Positions 10,975-24,339 of a DNA stretch of 64,000 nt are shown here, piece after piece. Source of the DNA: Dipteris shenzhenensis (lineage: Eukaryota; Polypodiophyta; Polypodiopsida; Gleicheniales). The notes under the pieces are model-generated. The model was not told the origin of the DNA. It made no database searches and saw nothing but the letters and a program-made list of their open reading frames with translations. The stretch lies in assembly GCA_047967505.1 (NCBI GenBank), contig CM106538.1. One strand, written 5' to 3'. The translations under genes were made by a program, and so were the position numbers. Within the stretch, counting starts at the first letter, position 1; every line of letters starts with the position of its first letter.

Positions 10975-13900
10975 GCTTTCAATTCGGGCATGCCTGATGA
11001 ATCCTATTCAACTTCTTTAAGATCTTTTCCCCAGAAAACTCTGGATGCGTTTTGACTTTCAAACCTACATGGTTAGTCTTTCCAGGCCACCACAGCAACA
11101 CTGGCCTCACATCATGACCGCTGTCCTCAGACTAATGCTGCGGAGGGAGCCATCCGTATGGCACTTGCACATATGGACGGGGCAAGACTAAGAGCTCGTC
11201 CTCACCATCGATGTGACATTTGACCCAATGTGCCGAGTCGTGTTTCCTGCCACTCGTACATATACCTTAATGCCAGTAGATCTAGATCGGTTATGTCAAT
11301 GGAGGGCGGTTTTCGTTACGGCATCTGAAGAGTAACTTAGCGGCTTTCTAATTTCTACGCAGGCAAGCCAGTGTAGGTGTTCATGCAGGTGTTGTTCATA
11401 GTAACTTAGCGGCTATCTATTTTCTACACGAACGAGATGAAATGAGCACGAATTCACAGTAAGCAACAGTCAAAACTAACCCTTTTTAATTTGTTAGTAA
11501 CTAGTCGTTGTTTGTTCTGAATTTGCACGCCCACGAAACAAGTAATATATCCTCTCAGCGTAGATAGAAGATCAGAAAGACATTCATTCAACGTTGAGAT
11601 TGGATACATTACTGGATGTCGCAAGTGCTAAAGCAAGACCAGGTCGCATCTCATGTGCATTGTTCTCTTTCTGGGTATCAAGCTTCGCTGTCAAAAACGC
11701 AACTTCTCCCCTGCCCTCAGGTAACTAATTTAAGGCCTGGACTTAAAGGATTGGACCAAATGCATTTACTGAGTGATAACTGAAAACATTGCGCGCGTGC
11801 TATGTGTATACACGTATTAATATTACTCAATGCTTGTTCAATCTTCAGTGGCTTGTGAGATCCACGAACTGTTGGGACAGAGCAGCGAACAGAGAGACAC
11901 ATGCAAATTGGAAAGATGAAGAGGAAAGGTCGAAAGAAAGATACCCGCGCTGTTGGGTTTCGGAAGATGTTAGATCCAATGAAGCGGAGTGGTGCAAAGT
12001 ATGAGGGAAGAAGAAGGCGAACAGATCTCAAAATTCAAATGCGCAATGCTGCGAGGTGCAGAGAGCTAGAGTGAGGGATCATGAAGGATGTAAGAGGAAG
12101 GATGGAAAGAAAGAGGGAGGCAGAATGCTGGAGGGAGGAGATGAGAAGAGAGGGCGATAGACGAACAAGAAAAGCTGAAGAAAGCCCAGATATGCTCTCT
12201 CAGAAAGAGAGAGAAACTTTGAAGCTGAAATCCAGAGAGAGAAAAACCTGCCTTTTTTTTAAATCCCATTTTAATACTATAAATATTTAAATTGTGCTCC
12301 TATTTAGATCTTCATCATACACTTCGGTTCAATATATTTAAAGCTATCGTCCCAACAATGTCTCTCATAATACTTTGCTCAACAAGTTAGTTATGCGCCC
12401 ACTCCTCACTATGTTTGATGGCAAACCTCCGTATCCCTTGGCACCTCTTCGACTCTGGTTGAAGGATTACGAAGCTTGGAAGTCATCAGCCTGTAGGCGA
12501 AAATCGAGGTTGGATAAGATGAAGCCATGAAGGCCTAGCAACCTACAAGTGTCCATGCAAATTGTAACACACGTTAGGTGAATCGTCAAACCATTCCACC
12601 CTCTAGATTTGGACAGTGAGGCATAGGTGTGCCGATATATAACTCACCTCACCTTCTAAATCTAGCCAAGGTACACCAATGCCACGCAAGAATTCTCTAT
12701 GGCAACTATCATCATATTTACAAAGATGTTCATATTTAAGAAGAGAGCTTTTAAAAATGCACCATTAATGTAGCCTTTCCTTATGAGTCATCGTATCCAA
12801 TGTTTAAACACTCTAATGGGCCTTTTTCCTATTAACTCAAAAGTGTTGACTCGGCCTTCGTTTTGGCCATGTGCATAGGTTAGCAGCAAGACTCTTTAAC
12901 CTATGTAATCCATATATAAATACCGTTGACATGGATGTCCAACCAAGAGTTATACTATTTAAAAGGGGCAAGATTCCTTTATTGTTGGAATGCCCCTTTA
13001 ATTTGTTAGGTTGTCAATAGCTACTTTGGATATGACAACTTGAAGTTTAAACATTTAGCGGGATCTTGAAATGTTATTTAGCGACTAGAAGAGTAGTTAT
13101 TGCAATGAGCAAATCCAACTATCATTTGAGTCTATATGTGTATAAGCCACTATACACCTTTGTAATACACTATTACTTTAGTCTGGTTGTTGCCATGAAC
13201 CTCTCATTAACAACCCTACCCCTTACCCTTCTTTTTCCTAACTCCAACATACAACCTTAGAAAATCTTCTTTTTTTTTCTAAAGGAACATCTTCCTTGTT
13301 CCTGCAAATCATGTTTTTTAAAGCCTTGTGACAAGTTCCTTCTAACTGCCACACAACTACACTTCCACATGAATGCTCATCCTTCCCACCACCCAAAAGG
13401 CTAAATTACCTTGTCCATGCATAAGTGTCCACCCAATTGATGAGCTTTTCTAACTTGCACATAGTGCAAATACATGATATCATGTCAAACAACTTGCATC
13501 CCTTGACCCCACGTTAAGATTTGCACACATGAGTATCCTTTAGCAAACTAAGTTACTTTGGACTGTTAATCTCCCATCATCATATTAATAGTGGCTTATC
13601 TTTATGCATATTGTGTGTTGCTTAAAATAATAGCAAGACCATATACCTATACTTTTTTTCTTTTTTTAAAACAAGATTGAAGGACAACAACATTTAGCCT
13701 ACTCTATTCTCTTTTCCATGATTGCGAATAATAATAAGGATGCTTATTTTTCTCCCTAAAATAGTGCCTCGTAGATTGGATGGTTTAATTAGCCAATATT
13801 AGGTTATATAACAAAGGCCTCTTTTTGTGATTGTCCATATATATTTGCCATGACTTTTTCTAGAAAGGGAAATTTTTAGTGTCTATGCTTTTTGGATCTC

Positions 13901-15868
13901 TTCTTAGCTGTAATGCCTAGCTTGCCTTGAGCAAGTGGTGAGACTTTGAGAATCATTCAAAAGGCCCTCAAGCATGTGGCCTAGAAAAGGCAAGATTTTA
14001 AATCAAATGCCTTTGGAAGAGATAGAATAGATGCTTTAGGGGCTTGAGAAGTAGAAGGAGCAAGACTTCCACCTCCTTGTCCTAGCAATGGCATTATAAG
14101 AGACAAACCTTGGTAGTGAAAGATACCTCTCCCTCTCTTTTGATACTAAGTATACCATCCCTTACACCTTCTTCTCTTTATTGTATGACTACGGTATGAA
14201 TTTTCTATGGAAGGATGGATGAGAACCCCGATTCTCTTGAAGTGACGATGAATGTCCTTGAACTTTTTAAGCAAATTTAACTTGTTGGTGATCTTACCCA
14301 TGTTTCTTCTATGGTATGAAAACCAAACTAAGGTAATTATTAACTACAGCACTTCTTGCGAATTTTGGCAAGAAGGAAGACCCCATGTTAGGTGGCCCAA
14401 TTAAGGTATGAGGTAGAAGAGACAACATGTCAATATGTAGATTGAGTGATTGTTCTTGTAAGGGTATATAGCTTGACAACAAGGGGTTTTCCTTTAGAAT
14501 CGATCAATATGTGTTGAGACAGATCATCAATGAAGCTATTGATGAGCTTTTGTCAAAATGAAGTGGAAGGGACCTATAACCAGTTACCATGGAATGAGCA
14601 AGGGTAATTTCCATGAAGTTTGAGAGGATCTCAAAGGACTATGTATTTAGACATCCTCCCCCTTCTCCCTATGTATGAAAAACTAACCGATCTCAACTTA
14701 GCCTCCTTTTCCCCAATAAATGTGTTTTTATTTTCTCTAATACTTCAACTTTATATCTTGCAAAGGAGATCAAGAGGTTTAACTTGGGTTAATGAATTTG
14801 AAAATCAAGGATACAAGAGTTTCACATGTGATAAGTCAAGGATAGCCTATCGCACATTATTGCTTAGAGTGATTTAACCTCCACATGTACATCTCTCAGA
14901 GACATTTGACCTAGAAATAAAAGAATTAGATTTTACAAGGTCAATGATAGAGACCCTCCTTCCACTATAAAGAGCTTCAAAACTATGACTCCCCTACCCT
15001 CAATGCATCTTCAAAATGCGGGGAGTCATAAAATTACTGATATGTCTCATTTGTCCCATGCATAGGCAACATACATTGGTAAGTTTGTCTACACTTTGAT
15101 TCCTTCATGTTCCCTTTCTCTCTTTTGGAAATTGTAGATGTAGAAGCTTTGTATGAGTTGTTTCCTGAGAAACTGTTGCAAAGATCGAAGTGCTGGTGGT
15201 TGATGCTCTTGATAGTCCCAGTGTGCCTCAACTCTAAAATTGATAGTGATAGCCTCCTACCCTGATGTGTTTGTGAAAGATACATATGTATTGAAAGACA
15301 CTAGTTTAAAGATTCTACTTGGTAGATGTATGTGGAAAAGTATGTGAGGAGCTCACCCTTTGTACCAAACAACTATTTATTCCGTGTTGTGAGGGCCCCC
15401 TTGAGATCCCCCTTCATGGAAAATATGGATGTGCTAAGGTATGGAAAAAGTGTTTTGGTCGTAATGGCTTAAGTGAGAGACCTGAGTGCCACAATATTCA
15501 ATGAGGTTGATGATGAGAATGAAGAGCAGATTAATACTTAAACCATTGAAGAATATTTTATATCAACCACTTTTCTTGTTTCTTCACACCATGCATGATG
15601 GACGTGATGATTTGAAGTAGTGGTTTCAAGATGATTGGGATATTGTTTGAAAGGGATTTGACCATTCCCCTCCACACCAAGGGAGGAAGTTTTCCCTTTG
15701 GAAGAGGGGGGAGTGAGCAACTTTGGATTTTGAGGCCTTTTTTATTCCTGAAAATCAGCATCATGTATTTGATCTCAAATGTGTGGATATGAATCAACAA
15801 TGCACATTGTGTTTGATCAAGGTAAGATTGAAGCAAGATTAGCTCAAGTCTTTTTTCATGTAAGTTCG
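10972..15868. other. No gene recognised
   Basis: About 4.9 kb with no frame I can assign. A short imperfect duplication (AACTTAGCGGCT..TCTA.TTTCTAC) lies at about 11332 and 11402. A GA-rich stretch fills 12080-12240. The part from 12300 on is AT-rich and holds only short frames. Confidence 0.5.
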
Positions 15869-16290
15869 TGTCTCCCAAAGCCTTGGCACACGTTTAGTGT
15901 AGTAGTAAACAAATGCTTTTACTTCTAACCTTTGGCTAGGATCCTTTGGCTAGGATGTGGTGTAACAAACTTTGCAAGCACATAACTCTTAATATCAAAT
16001 CTTTCCCCTTACTAGGGCTATATCCATTATCTACCTTTCTTGGCAAGAGTTGTCCCCCAAAGCCTTAGCACATGTTTAGTGCAACATTAACACATGTTTT
16101 TCCTTATACCCTTTGTCTAGGATTGGGGATTTAGAACCTTTGCAAGCATATAGTTCTTAATATCGATCCTTTCCCTTACTAGGGATATGGCCATTATCTA
16201 CCTTTCCCTATGATATAGCTCTTAATATCCATTACTTTCCCTTACTAGGGCTATGGCCATTATCTACCTTTCCCTAGGATATGGCCATCA
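15869..16290. repeat. Imperfect tandem repeat, 182-bp unit
   Basis: TGTCTCCCAAAGCCTTGGCACA at 15869 (given by its first and last bases) recurs as TGTCCCCCAAAGCCTTAGCACA at 16051. Shared downstream phrases include CTTACTAGGGCTAT and CCATTATCTACCTTTC, the latter also repeated at about 16195 and 16256. Confidence 0.75.
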
Positions 16291-17719
16291 CACTCCCTAG
16301 CATGGATTGTGCCTTACGTATGCAATATGATGAACTAAAACTTATATGTCACTCGTCTCATTCAATTTATCTCTTTAGAGAATATATAAGCTTTAAATAA
16401 TCTATCCAATACCCCTTAGCCTACATATCATGGTTACAACTTCCTCATGGGCTATGTCCAACACCCATCATGACACGTCATAGAAACATTCCCATTGGAC
16501 ATATAGATGCCCATGCTAGTTTCATATGGTCCTATCATATCAAAAAATCAATGGACTAAAGATGCCTAATGAAATTTGAATTATAACTACCTTGACCATG
16601 GTCAAGGTTGCTTATGAATTCCACCTATAAGGATACCTTAACCCTTATTTTGGGTTAAAGGTATTGTTATAAAACCATAGCACATAACACTTTGCTTTTC
16701 TATTGAACCTTTATATTCAGTTATGCACTTGGCTAAGTGAATTCTAGTTCAATTCAACTTTGTGTTTCAATTTGTAGGTTGACATGATTGAACATCACTT
16801 GAAATAGCCTTCACTACATTCTAATGCCATGCAAAATCTTTGTTGATCATGTTCATATTGGAGAACAAGCTTTTGTTTTGGCTAAACTCTACTAATCTAT
16901 TTTTGTTTATTCATGAGGGTTTGAGGTGACATATTCAAGCATCAATACTCAATTTCAATGGTTTGTTTTATTTGTGGTTGCTAAACGCTAGTGATTCAAT
17001 AAGTGAAACAAAAGATTGTTGAATTGAAACTTCCAATTAGTCCTTTCTCTATCATAGTTTTCTCATGCATGAAGATAAAGAGGAAACTTGTCTACTTTTG
17101 ACTCAATGCATTATTGTCACACCACCATTATCATTGGAGCAACGACTACACTTCTCCACCATGAGGGAACCCTTGACAAAAAGTGGAAGAGGAACTAACT
17201 ATGAAAAGTCTCGATTCACATGACTTGTAGAACACTAAATGGGTTTAATCGTCGTGGAAATAACTCAAGATACTTGCTAGATTTCTTTATTGCAAGCCCT
17301 TGTCTCCACACAATGTGCCCATGTCATTACATAAAGGCAACCTTAGGCCTAAATTCATTCTAAAATAGCCTTTAACTTTCTTCCTCAACTCATAGCTTTA
17401 TTTGGCTCTAGACTAGGTAGGCAATCTAGTCTTTATGCATTTCAAAAGTGTGATGGTCATGTTGGGACTCATTTTACTTTTCACTTTAGGGAGATCATTG
17501 CTTGGCTTCTCCTCAAGGCAAAAAGTGCCTCAAAACTCCTAGTTTTGTGAGCCACCATTTGACAAACTTTGAATCGTCCCATGGTCAGGATTTTGCACAA
17601 GGAGACTCGATGGACTCATCGAACGAGTAGTCTCTCTAAAGATTTGGTGGATGACCAAGCCCTCATGCTTCTATCTTTGAAAAACTAGATTTGACTATGA
17701 CCCTCATTTCTTGGCATTA
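16291..17719. other. No gene recognised
   Basis: AT-rich sequence with short frames only. Confidence 0.5.
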
Positions 17720-17814
17720 AAGTATGATAGTTATGGGCATGTTCCTAGAACTAAATCTATTCTCTAATGCTTTCCATGCATTCACAGCCAATGTCTTTTC
17801 TTTGATGATTGAAA

Positions 17815-18322
17815 TCATGGTGTTCTTGAGGTTGAAGTTGATGAGATTGAGTTCTCTACAGTAAGATAGATTTGTCTCTGCGACTCTAATTTCATGGTGT
17901 TGCTTAGGTGATTTTCAAGTATGATAGTTATGGTCATGTTCCTAGCACTGAATCTATTGTACAATATTTTCGATGCATTCAAAACTAATGGCATTTCTCT
18001 GATGATTGAAATCATGTTGTTCTTGACATTGAAGTTGATGCCTATTTTACTTATTGTTCACTAAGATCTTTAGTTTCATTAGCTATCGCGGATGTTGTTG
18101 ACATTGTTGAAGGAGGTTCTCAGCTTTTCTTAGATTCTATGAAAATGTTCCATAGTTCTTCAATTGGAAATTATTCACAACTTTGAACTTCCAATCATTA
18201 TAATTGTCATCATCTGCTTTGCAGTTTTGATCCAAGAATATTATGTCATCATGTGATTTTTCCATGTTTGATGTCAAATTGATGATTGTAGGATTGTAAT
18301 TGTCAAAGGCTGATAGTTTCAT
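17815..18322 (-). pseudogene. Possible copia gag relic
   Basis: On the minus strand, 18322-18137 includes NYNDWKFKVVNNFQLKNYG, close to the start of plant copia gag proteins, where an NY..WK..M..L pattern precedes the capsid helices. Further along (18015-17815) a frame reads ILYNRFSARNMTITIILENHL, also gag-like. The pieces are separated by stops. The plus-strand phrases around 17720 and 17919 show that part of this region is duplicated with a period near 200 bp. No LTR is seen nearby. Confidence 0.3.
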
Positions 18323-18530
18323 TGAACAAAAGAGGATGGCAAAGATATATCTTGAAATTGATAAAAGTAAGCGATGATATAGGATAAATGTTGCAATTAG
18401 TGGTTGAACCTATTGCAAGAGTTATGCTTTTCCATAGTGTGCTAGAAATGTCCACAATTATCAAGACTTTTAGCTTTATAAAAAAGGGCATGTCAATCTT
18501 GGTGCATAATTTGTTTTTTGAACATTGCAC

Positions 18531-19440
18531 CCTTGTCCTCTTGAGGTTTTCACCAAGTGTATGAAGCTGAATAACATAACCAAGTAGTATTCTTGGCCAC
18601 TTTCACTCTGCCTTTTACACTAACATTTACTTTTTTGGTATGGTATTGGTGAATGCTTTCTGTGGAAATAACATTTTGCACCTTTTCAAACTATGAAAAT
18701 TGCATAACAATGACTTTTAACTACAACATCCATCATGTTTTTATCTCCAATTCCATGTGAAAAAAAACACCCATGATGAAAAATCAAACTCTCTCTTAGA
18801 AAAGTCTCCACATGGTCATGAGTGCATCTATATGCATGTACCTTTTTGCAAAGAAACTTGGGAAGTACTTATCATTTACAAAACTGCAAGGTCCCTATGA
18901 TGATTGCTCTCTTCTATGAGCATGCGTGCACCAACTAGGAGCTCAAAGAATACTTACCCACAAATATGTGTCACAAATGCTTCTTTTAAGTCAAATGTTC
19001 ACATTGTCTCCTAGCTTGAGAATGCAAGATTGTTGTCATTGGGCTATGTAGTATAGAACTGTCCTCAAGATTGTTGACATGGAGCTAGGGAGTATAGAAC
19101 CTTTAATCATGCTTGAAGGCAAACTATGAATGCAAGTTTTTCTTATTGTTGGAACTCGTTTGGATAGATGTCCATTATAATGGGCCAAATGCTAAAGGAC
19201 ATTGGTAAAAATTGCACAAGGAAGCTTGAGTTGATCCACATATTGGAAATGCCTCCATGTGGCTTCATGAGAAGCCAAGGAGAATAATACTCTCTTAGCA
19301 TGGAAATAATTTAATGAGGTATGTTGGTTAATTTACACAAACAACATAGTGATAAACAATGTTATATGCACGCACATGCACGTGTGTTTGTTGAAAATTA
19401 CATGACTATTATTTGCGATGTTGATGTTGCCTTGTACTTA
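18531..19440. other. No gene recognised
   Basis: AT-rich spacer with only short frames. Confidence 0.5.
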
Positions 19441-20520
19441 TCACCTAACAGACCGGGGTGTTGGCAATGGCATTGCAGATATGTTATACTTTTCCTCCAT
19501 AGCAGACTTGAAATTTTAAAAAATAGAGTTGTAAGCTTCACGACTTACACCAATAGCATCACAAGCTCCAAGAACCTCCTTTGCTTGCATAAGGCCCTCG
19601 AAGTCCTTCATCACCTCTCTAGCAACTTGTTCATGCAACCCTTTTTGTCTAGGGTCCTTCAACACTTCAATGACATCACTTGGCTTTATTAAGCTTCTCA
19701 AAACATATAAAGGGTCAATATCATCCATTTCCATTATTCCCATCACATCCTCCATGAAATTCGTAAACTAGAGTACAAATGAGTCTTAGTTGAAACAATG
19801 AAACACCACGAATAATAAGAAATTTCATTGAAACGTTGGTAACCTTGCCGCTCGTACTCTCTTTCAGGCACTACTATTGGCCGACAATGAATCCATAGAT
19901 TGCAATTGTCTTTTCCTCTCCTTAAATCCCAAAGGTGTTCACTTCAACTTTTATACTCATTCTATCTTCTCCCATTCCATCTCCATAGCACTTTGAACTT
20001 GGCCATAGATAGACCTTTTCAAAGCTTGTTTGCTTTCAGTGAGCTATGTATTGATTCTTCCAATTCCTATCACTCCAAGTCCAGTGCATGGGCTTTATCA
20101 TTGAGTCCCTTATTTTGCAATTCGAGATCCTACATACTACTATGCATTGCCACAATAGTAATATTTCCCAAATGTGCTAGTTCTTCTGCTTGGGCTCTCT
20201 GTACCTCATTGCTTGCATTTCCAATGTCTGAGCATGGTTCAATCGATTGCAATAACTAAGCAATCCAGCATGTCCGTCACCAACAAACCGAACAACATCA
20301 TGCACTGTATGAAAAGGAGGAATCTTGTGGGTGGCAAGGTCTAAAGGATACAAGGCTCCATCCAACCAAAGGTCAAGATGCTTCTTCATTTACAATTGAA
20401 AACTATGGAGTACATTTTGAGGAGTTCCCCTAAATCCCAAATGGCGTGTGCTTGCATATTCAGCCTCCAATTTTGTAAGTTCACATGGTACTTGTTGGAT
20501 GTCCTTGAATGGTGCCATGA
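19441..20520 (-). pseudogene. Decayed protein gene of unknown family
   Basis: Successive minus-strand pieces look like one eroded protein. They run from MAPFKDIQQVPCELTKLEAE (from 20520), through the 70-codon frame at 20389-20177 (LDLWLDGALYPLDLAT, then DVVRFVGDGHAGLLSYCNRL), a frame-shifted piece with EVQRAQAEELAHLGNITIVA, a helical stretch, and the 79-codon frame at 19755-19516. The last piece ends GVSREAYNSIF, then a stop, then NFKSAMEEKYNISAMPLPTP to a terminal stop at 19441. Several stops and at least one frameshift rule out an intact product. I do not recognise the family. The final helix-then-proline arrangement recalls uncharacterised transposon-linked proteins, but that is only an impression. 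Confidence 0.4.
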
Positions 20521-20559
20521 GTACTCAAAGAGAGGTATCAGTGCTACAGGCTGAGAGAA

Positions 20560-20917
20560 GCTGGCAAAGAGGGAGCAGTGAGAGGGAGGGAGTAGCAAGG
20601 AAGAGGGAGGAGGAGAAGCAAGTCAGGGCAAGAGGAAGTGGAAGAGGAAGAGGACAGTAGGGTGGCTGGTGCAGAAGGGAGGGAAGAAACTATTGCAGGA
20701 GGGAGGAGGAGGGAGAGTTACTGTAGGAAGGAGGAGGGGAGAGGAAGGAGGGAGGGGGAGCAAGGTGGCTGGAGGTGGAGAGAGGGAGTAGGGCGGCTGG
20801 AGAAGGAGGGAAGAGGAAGGAGGAGGAGGATGGAGGGAGAGGGAGGGGGAGGGAGGGAGAGGGAGAGAGAGGGAGGGAGGAGGAGGGAGGGAGGTGGAGA
20901 GAGAGGAGGGAGGCTTA
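20560..20917 (+). repeat. Polypurine (GGA/GGGA-rich) tract
   Basis: About 360 bp are almost entirely G and A on the plus strand, with irregular GGA, GGGA and GAGG units. The 118-aa plus and 89-aa minus frames here are low-complexity artefacts (Gly/Arg/Glu and Pro/Ser/Leu). Confidence 0.85.
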
Positions 20918-20939
20918 ACCCACCTAGGTTGGGCTGGTT

Positions 20940-23900
20940 AGGCCTCCTTGGGACCCTCCAAGCCCCTTGCATTAGCCCACTAAGCATTCCCTAATCCATT
21001 CCTTATGAGGCCCTTTTGAGACCCCAATTCTCCCCTAATGCACATAATCCCTAATTTGGTTTTTAATCATGATTATATAATTTCAACATTTTTAAAAGGG
21101 AGGTAGCAAAAATTTAGAGATGAGGCGCGACAGAAGGTCCATCATCCCTGATGTCCCTTATGCATATAAGGGGTAGTGCTTTTATTATTTGTGATGGACA
21201 AAGATTAGTGCTTTGTTGGAAACTTAGCATAACAAATACATGAACAAGGGATTGCTCTCATGAGCTTGTGAGTTCTTTCTTCAATAATATGGGAGTAGTA
21301 GTCATTGTGACCCTTAAGATATTATAAGTTGGACTACAATCACATGAATATTGGTGTTATCATCCATTGATTTTGCGTGCGCCATGGTTGTTTCTTTCAA
21401 TTTCCTAGCGCTCGCTCACCATCAAGGACATGCATTAAAAAAGAGAGGGCTCGTTAACTATAATCATGATTTAAGTTTGAATGTGTTGTAAGATCGAACT
21501 CTACATATTCAATCGATGAATAGGAAGCTCTTCCCCTTTAAAGCAAACCCAAAATAATGAAAATTTAAAACGTAAAAAAATGAGGAAAATAAATAATGGG
21601 GAGAGGTAGCACACGTCCTCTAATTATTTATAATATGAGAGTGTGTCCCTCTCTTGTAAGATTATGCTTTGTTTTCGCTCAACTTCTATACCGCTTTACT
21701 GAGTTCAGATCTTGAAAGTTTACTTGTAATGGTGTGCTTCTATGCGTCTTTTGTTGATAGCTATCACATCGTCCTTTTGTCAAAGATTCATCCATGGGCA
21801 TGCAAACGATTGCCCTATCTAGGCTCTCAATTTTTCACGAGAGCTATTAGCAACAAAACATCTTCTCTCTTGCAACCTCACTTCTTAGGAACTAATGCAA
21901 GAGGGGACTACAAGCCAACAACTACAAGAGCTTGTTTAGCATATCATGCCTTCGGACTTTCACATGCAAGTCACAAGAATGTAAGTTGTAAGACCTTCAA
22001 CAAAAGCATAGGCCCAATTCACAATCTCTTACACTAATGTTCCTATTAGTGAGGGACGAGACCGTGCAATTTCTATGCAGAAACATGGAGAAGAGAAATG
22101 CAAGGGCTATAGAGCAAACTGCAATTGTGACATACCGATGGCGTTCATCCACTTTCTATCCTACTAGCTCTGAGGGCATCTTAGCCTAGAATCCAGAAAT
22201 CCAATTTCTTTAGTAGTAAGCTCAAAATATACGAGAATAGTATCCTTGGTCGACAGCCATCCTGATCATGAGTCTAGACATTGCCACTCCTAAGCCTTAT
22301 CTTCTTGGAGAAGGGAAGGGGGAGAGAGTGAACATTCTTGAAAAGAGTGCCCCTCTTCACTTACAAGCTGGTGGATCCCACCACGCAAGACTAGGGGTGC
22401 TTGATGAAAAATGGTGTAATGCTTAGGATTGCACTTGCACGCATGCATTCTTGTCTACAAAATGGGAAGAAACCTTTGGCCCAGCTTGATTCCAATGGAT
22501 GAGGCAAGTTTCGTCTAGGAAAGGATACATAGCATTTGGGAGAGAAGCTCGTATATGCACATTGAACTCCACCAAATCTCCTTAGCCAATGTGCTAAGCA
22601 ATGTACCTCCTCCTTCCGAGCGCTCATTTTGAAGGCATTGCTATGTACCAAACCAAGGCTATCTTCAATATTAGGATTCTATCTTGATTCTTTAGGTACC
22701 TAACATGAATCAAATGTTAAATTGAGATCATAACTACATCTCAATGGAGGATAGCAACTTCAAAGAATCCCTGCTTATGCTTTCTCCGTCTCCCATCAAC
22801 TTTGCTACTTCACTAAAATAACAAGCCCAGTTGCCTCATAGAAGCTGAATAATGTACCCCAAATATCAAATTCGGCTATGCTCGTTCAAAACCGTTGCAC
22901 AATCCAATATTGTGCTGCTTTCAAAAAAAGCCCACTCACATCCTCACAAGAGCGAAAACCCCTTGTCCATGTAAGACAATGCTAGTTTCGTAGACACTAG
23001 CCCTTATCCTAAATATTGCTCCTTGCATCATAATTGCTTCCAAAATTCCGCTATGCTACACAATCCAATACCATGACGATCAACATTTTGCTCGTTCAAA
23101 ACCGTGGCGCAATCCAATAATGTGCTACTCTAGCACAAAATATGTCGATTTGGTTTGAATGCTACTCAATGTTACTTTTGTGATTAGTTTCCATGTTTAT
23201 TATGTGCTTTATGTTCAATATACATGTATATGATAGGTACTTCCATTTGTATGCATGTGGTGATTGACTACAATGAGTCCTACCTTTTTAAAGCTCTAAG
23301 GAACTAGTTAACATAGGATGGGTTGAATAGAGATGCCCTATGAAAGGCCACATAAACACTGATACAACTTTCATCATATCAAAGCATGTATAGAGAGTTT
23401 TAAATATCAAACAATAAGATGCTAAAGCCATGATGATTATCGCTATTATAACAATACAGTCTCAACATAACCATGGCAGTCCTGAATTTAAATGGCCTAA
23501 ATCAAATACCATATGAGTGGCCACATAAACACAGTAATCTAATCTTCCTAATTTCAAAAGATAATCATATCATTTTTCCAATTAATGAATCGGTATGCAG
23601 TCTCACAACGCCAAGTGCTCAGATAAAATCTCCTCCAGGACATAACCCATGAAAACTTTTGGTCCGTCAAAAACCCAAGCAGAGTAGTATGTTCTCAATC
23701 TCCTGGGTATACGCAAACGGGCAACCACGACCTGGTCTTATTGCAAGGGAGAAAAGAATGTGGCAGTTTTGAAGTATTGCTTTCACATGCCCTCATGCGT
23801 CAAAAATTCAAGGCCTTGTACTGGAAGCTTGTTTGTAACCTCAACCAAGTCTTTTACATAATGAATAAACACTGGAAGGGGAGATTGAAGGATAATAATA

Positions 23901-24194
23901 TCTGACCTTGCTGTTGGACCAAACCTTTACAGTCTGAGAATATTAGTCCCTGACCCCTTCATATGGGTACCCAGAAGCATACATCAATTTTTTTGACATT
24001 CACTCAGCAAAACAAGGTCCAATATTTCTGCAAGACTTTACAACTCCAGGATAAACCTGAATATGCCAGGAATGTTTTCTGAATGAAAACAGAACACGAT
24101 CCGATATACAAGGACAATAGCAAACAGTAGGACAGCCATGGAGATTATGCAGTGCCCAACAATCTTATTCTATGTGAAAGAGGTTCAAGCAGCG
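20940..24194. other. No gene recognised; 3' flank of the RGLG-like gene at the right end
   Basis: There are only short frames. An imperfect duplication (CTCGTTCAAAACCG followed by CAATCCAATA.TGTGCT) occurs at about 22880 and 23092. The last few hundred bases before 24194 should contain the 3'UTR of the downstream minus-strand gene. Confidence 0.5.
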
Positions 24195-24308
24195 TCAATA
24201 CAACTTTAGCCTTGATTTTATCTCCGTCCGACACATGGGACACGTGATTAAGTCCTCCCCACAGTCTTGACAAGTCTGCAAAAGACCATAAATTTTATTC
24301 TAAATGAT

Positions 24309-24339
<31 letters not shown>

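Noticed and set aside
11901-12077. 58-codon basic frame (MQIGKMKRKGRKKDTRAVGF..)
   Set aside because: It looks slightly ribosomal-protein-like, but it is short, has no recognisable family and no splice context.
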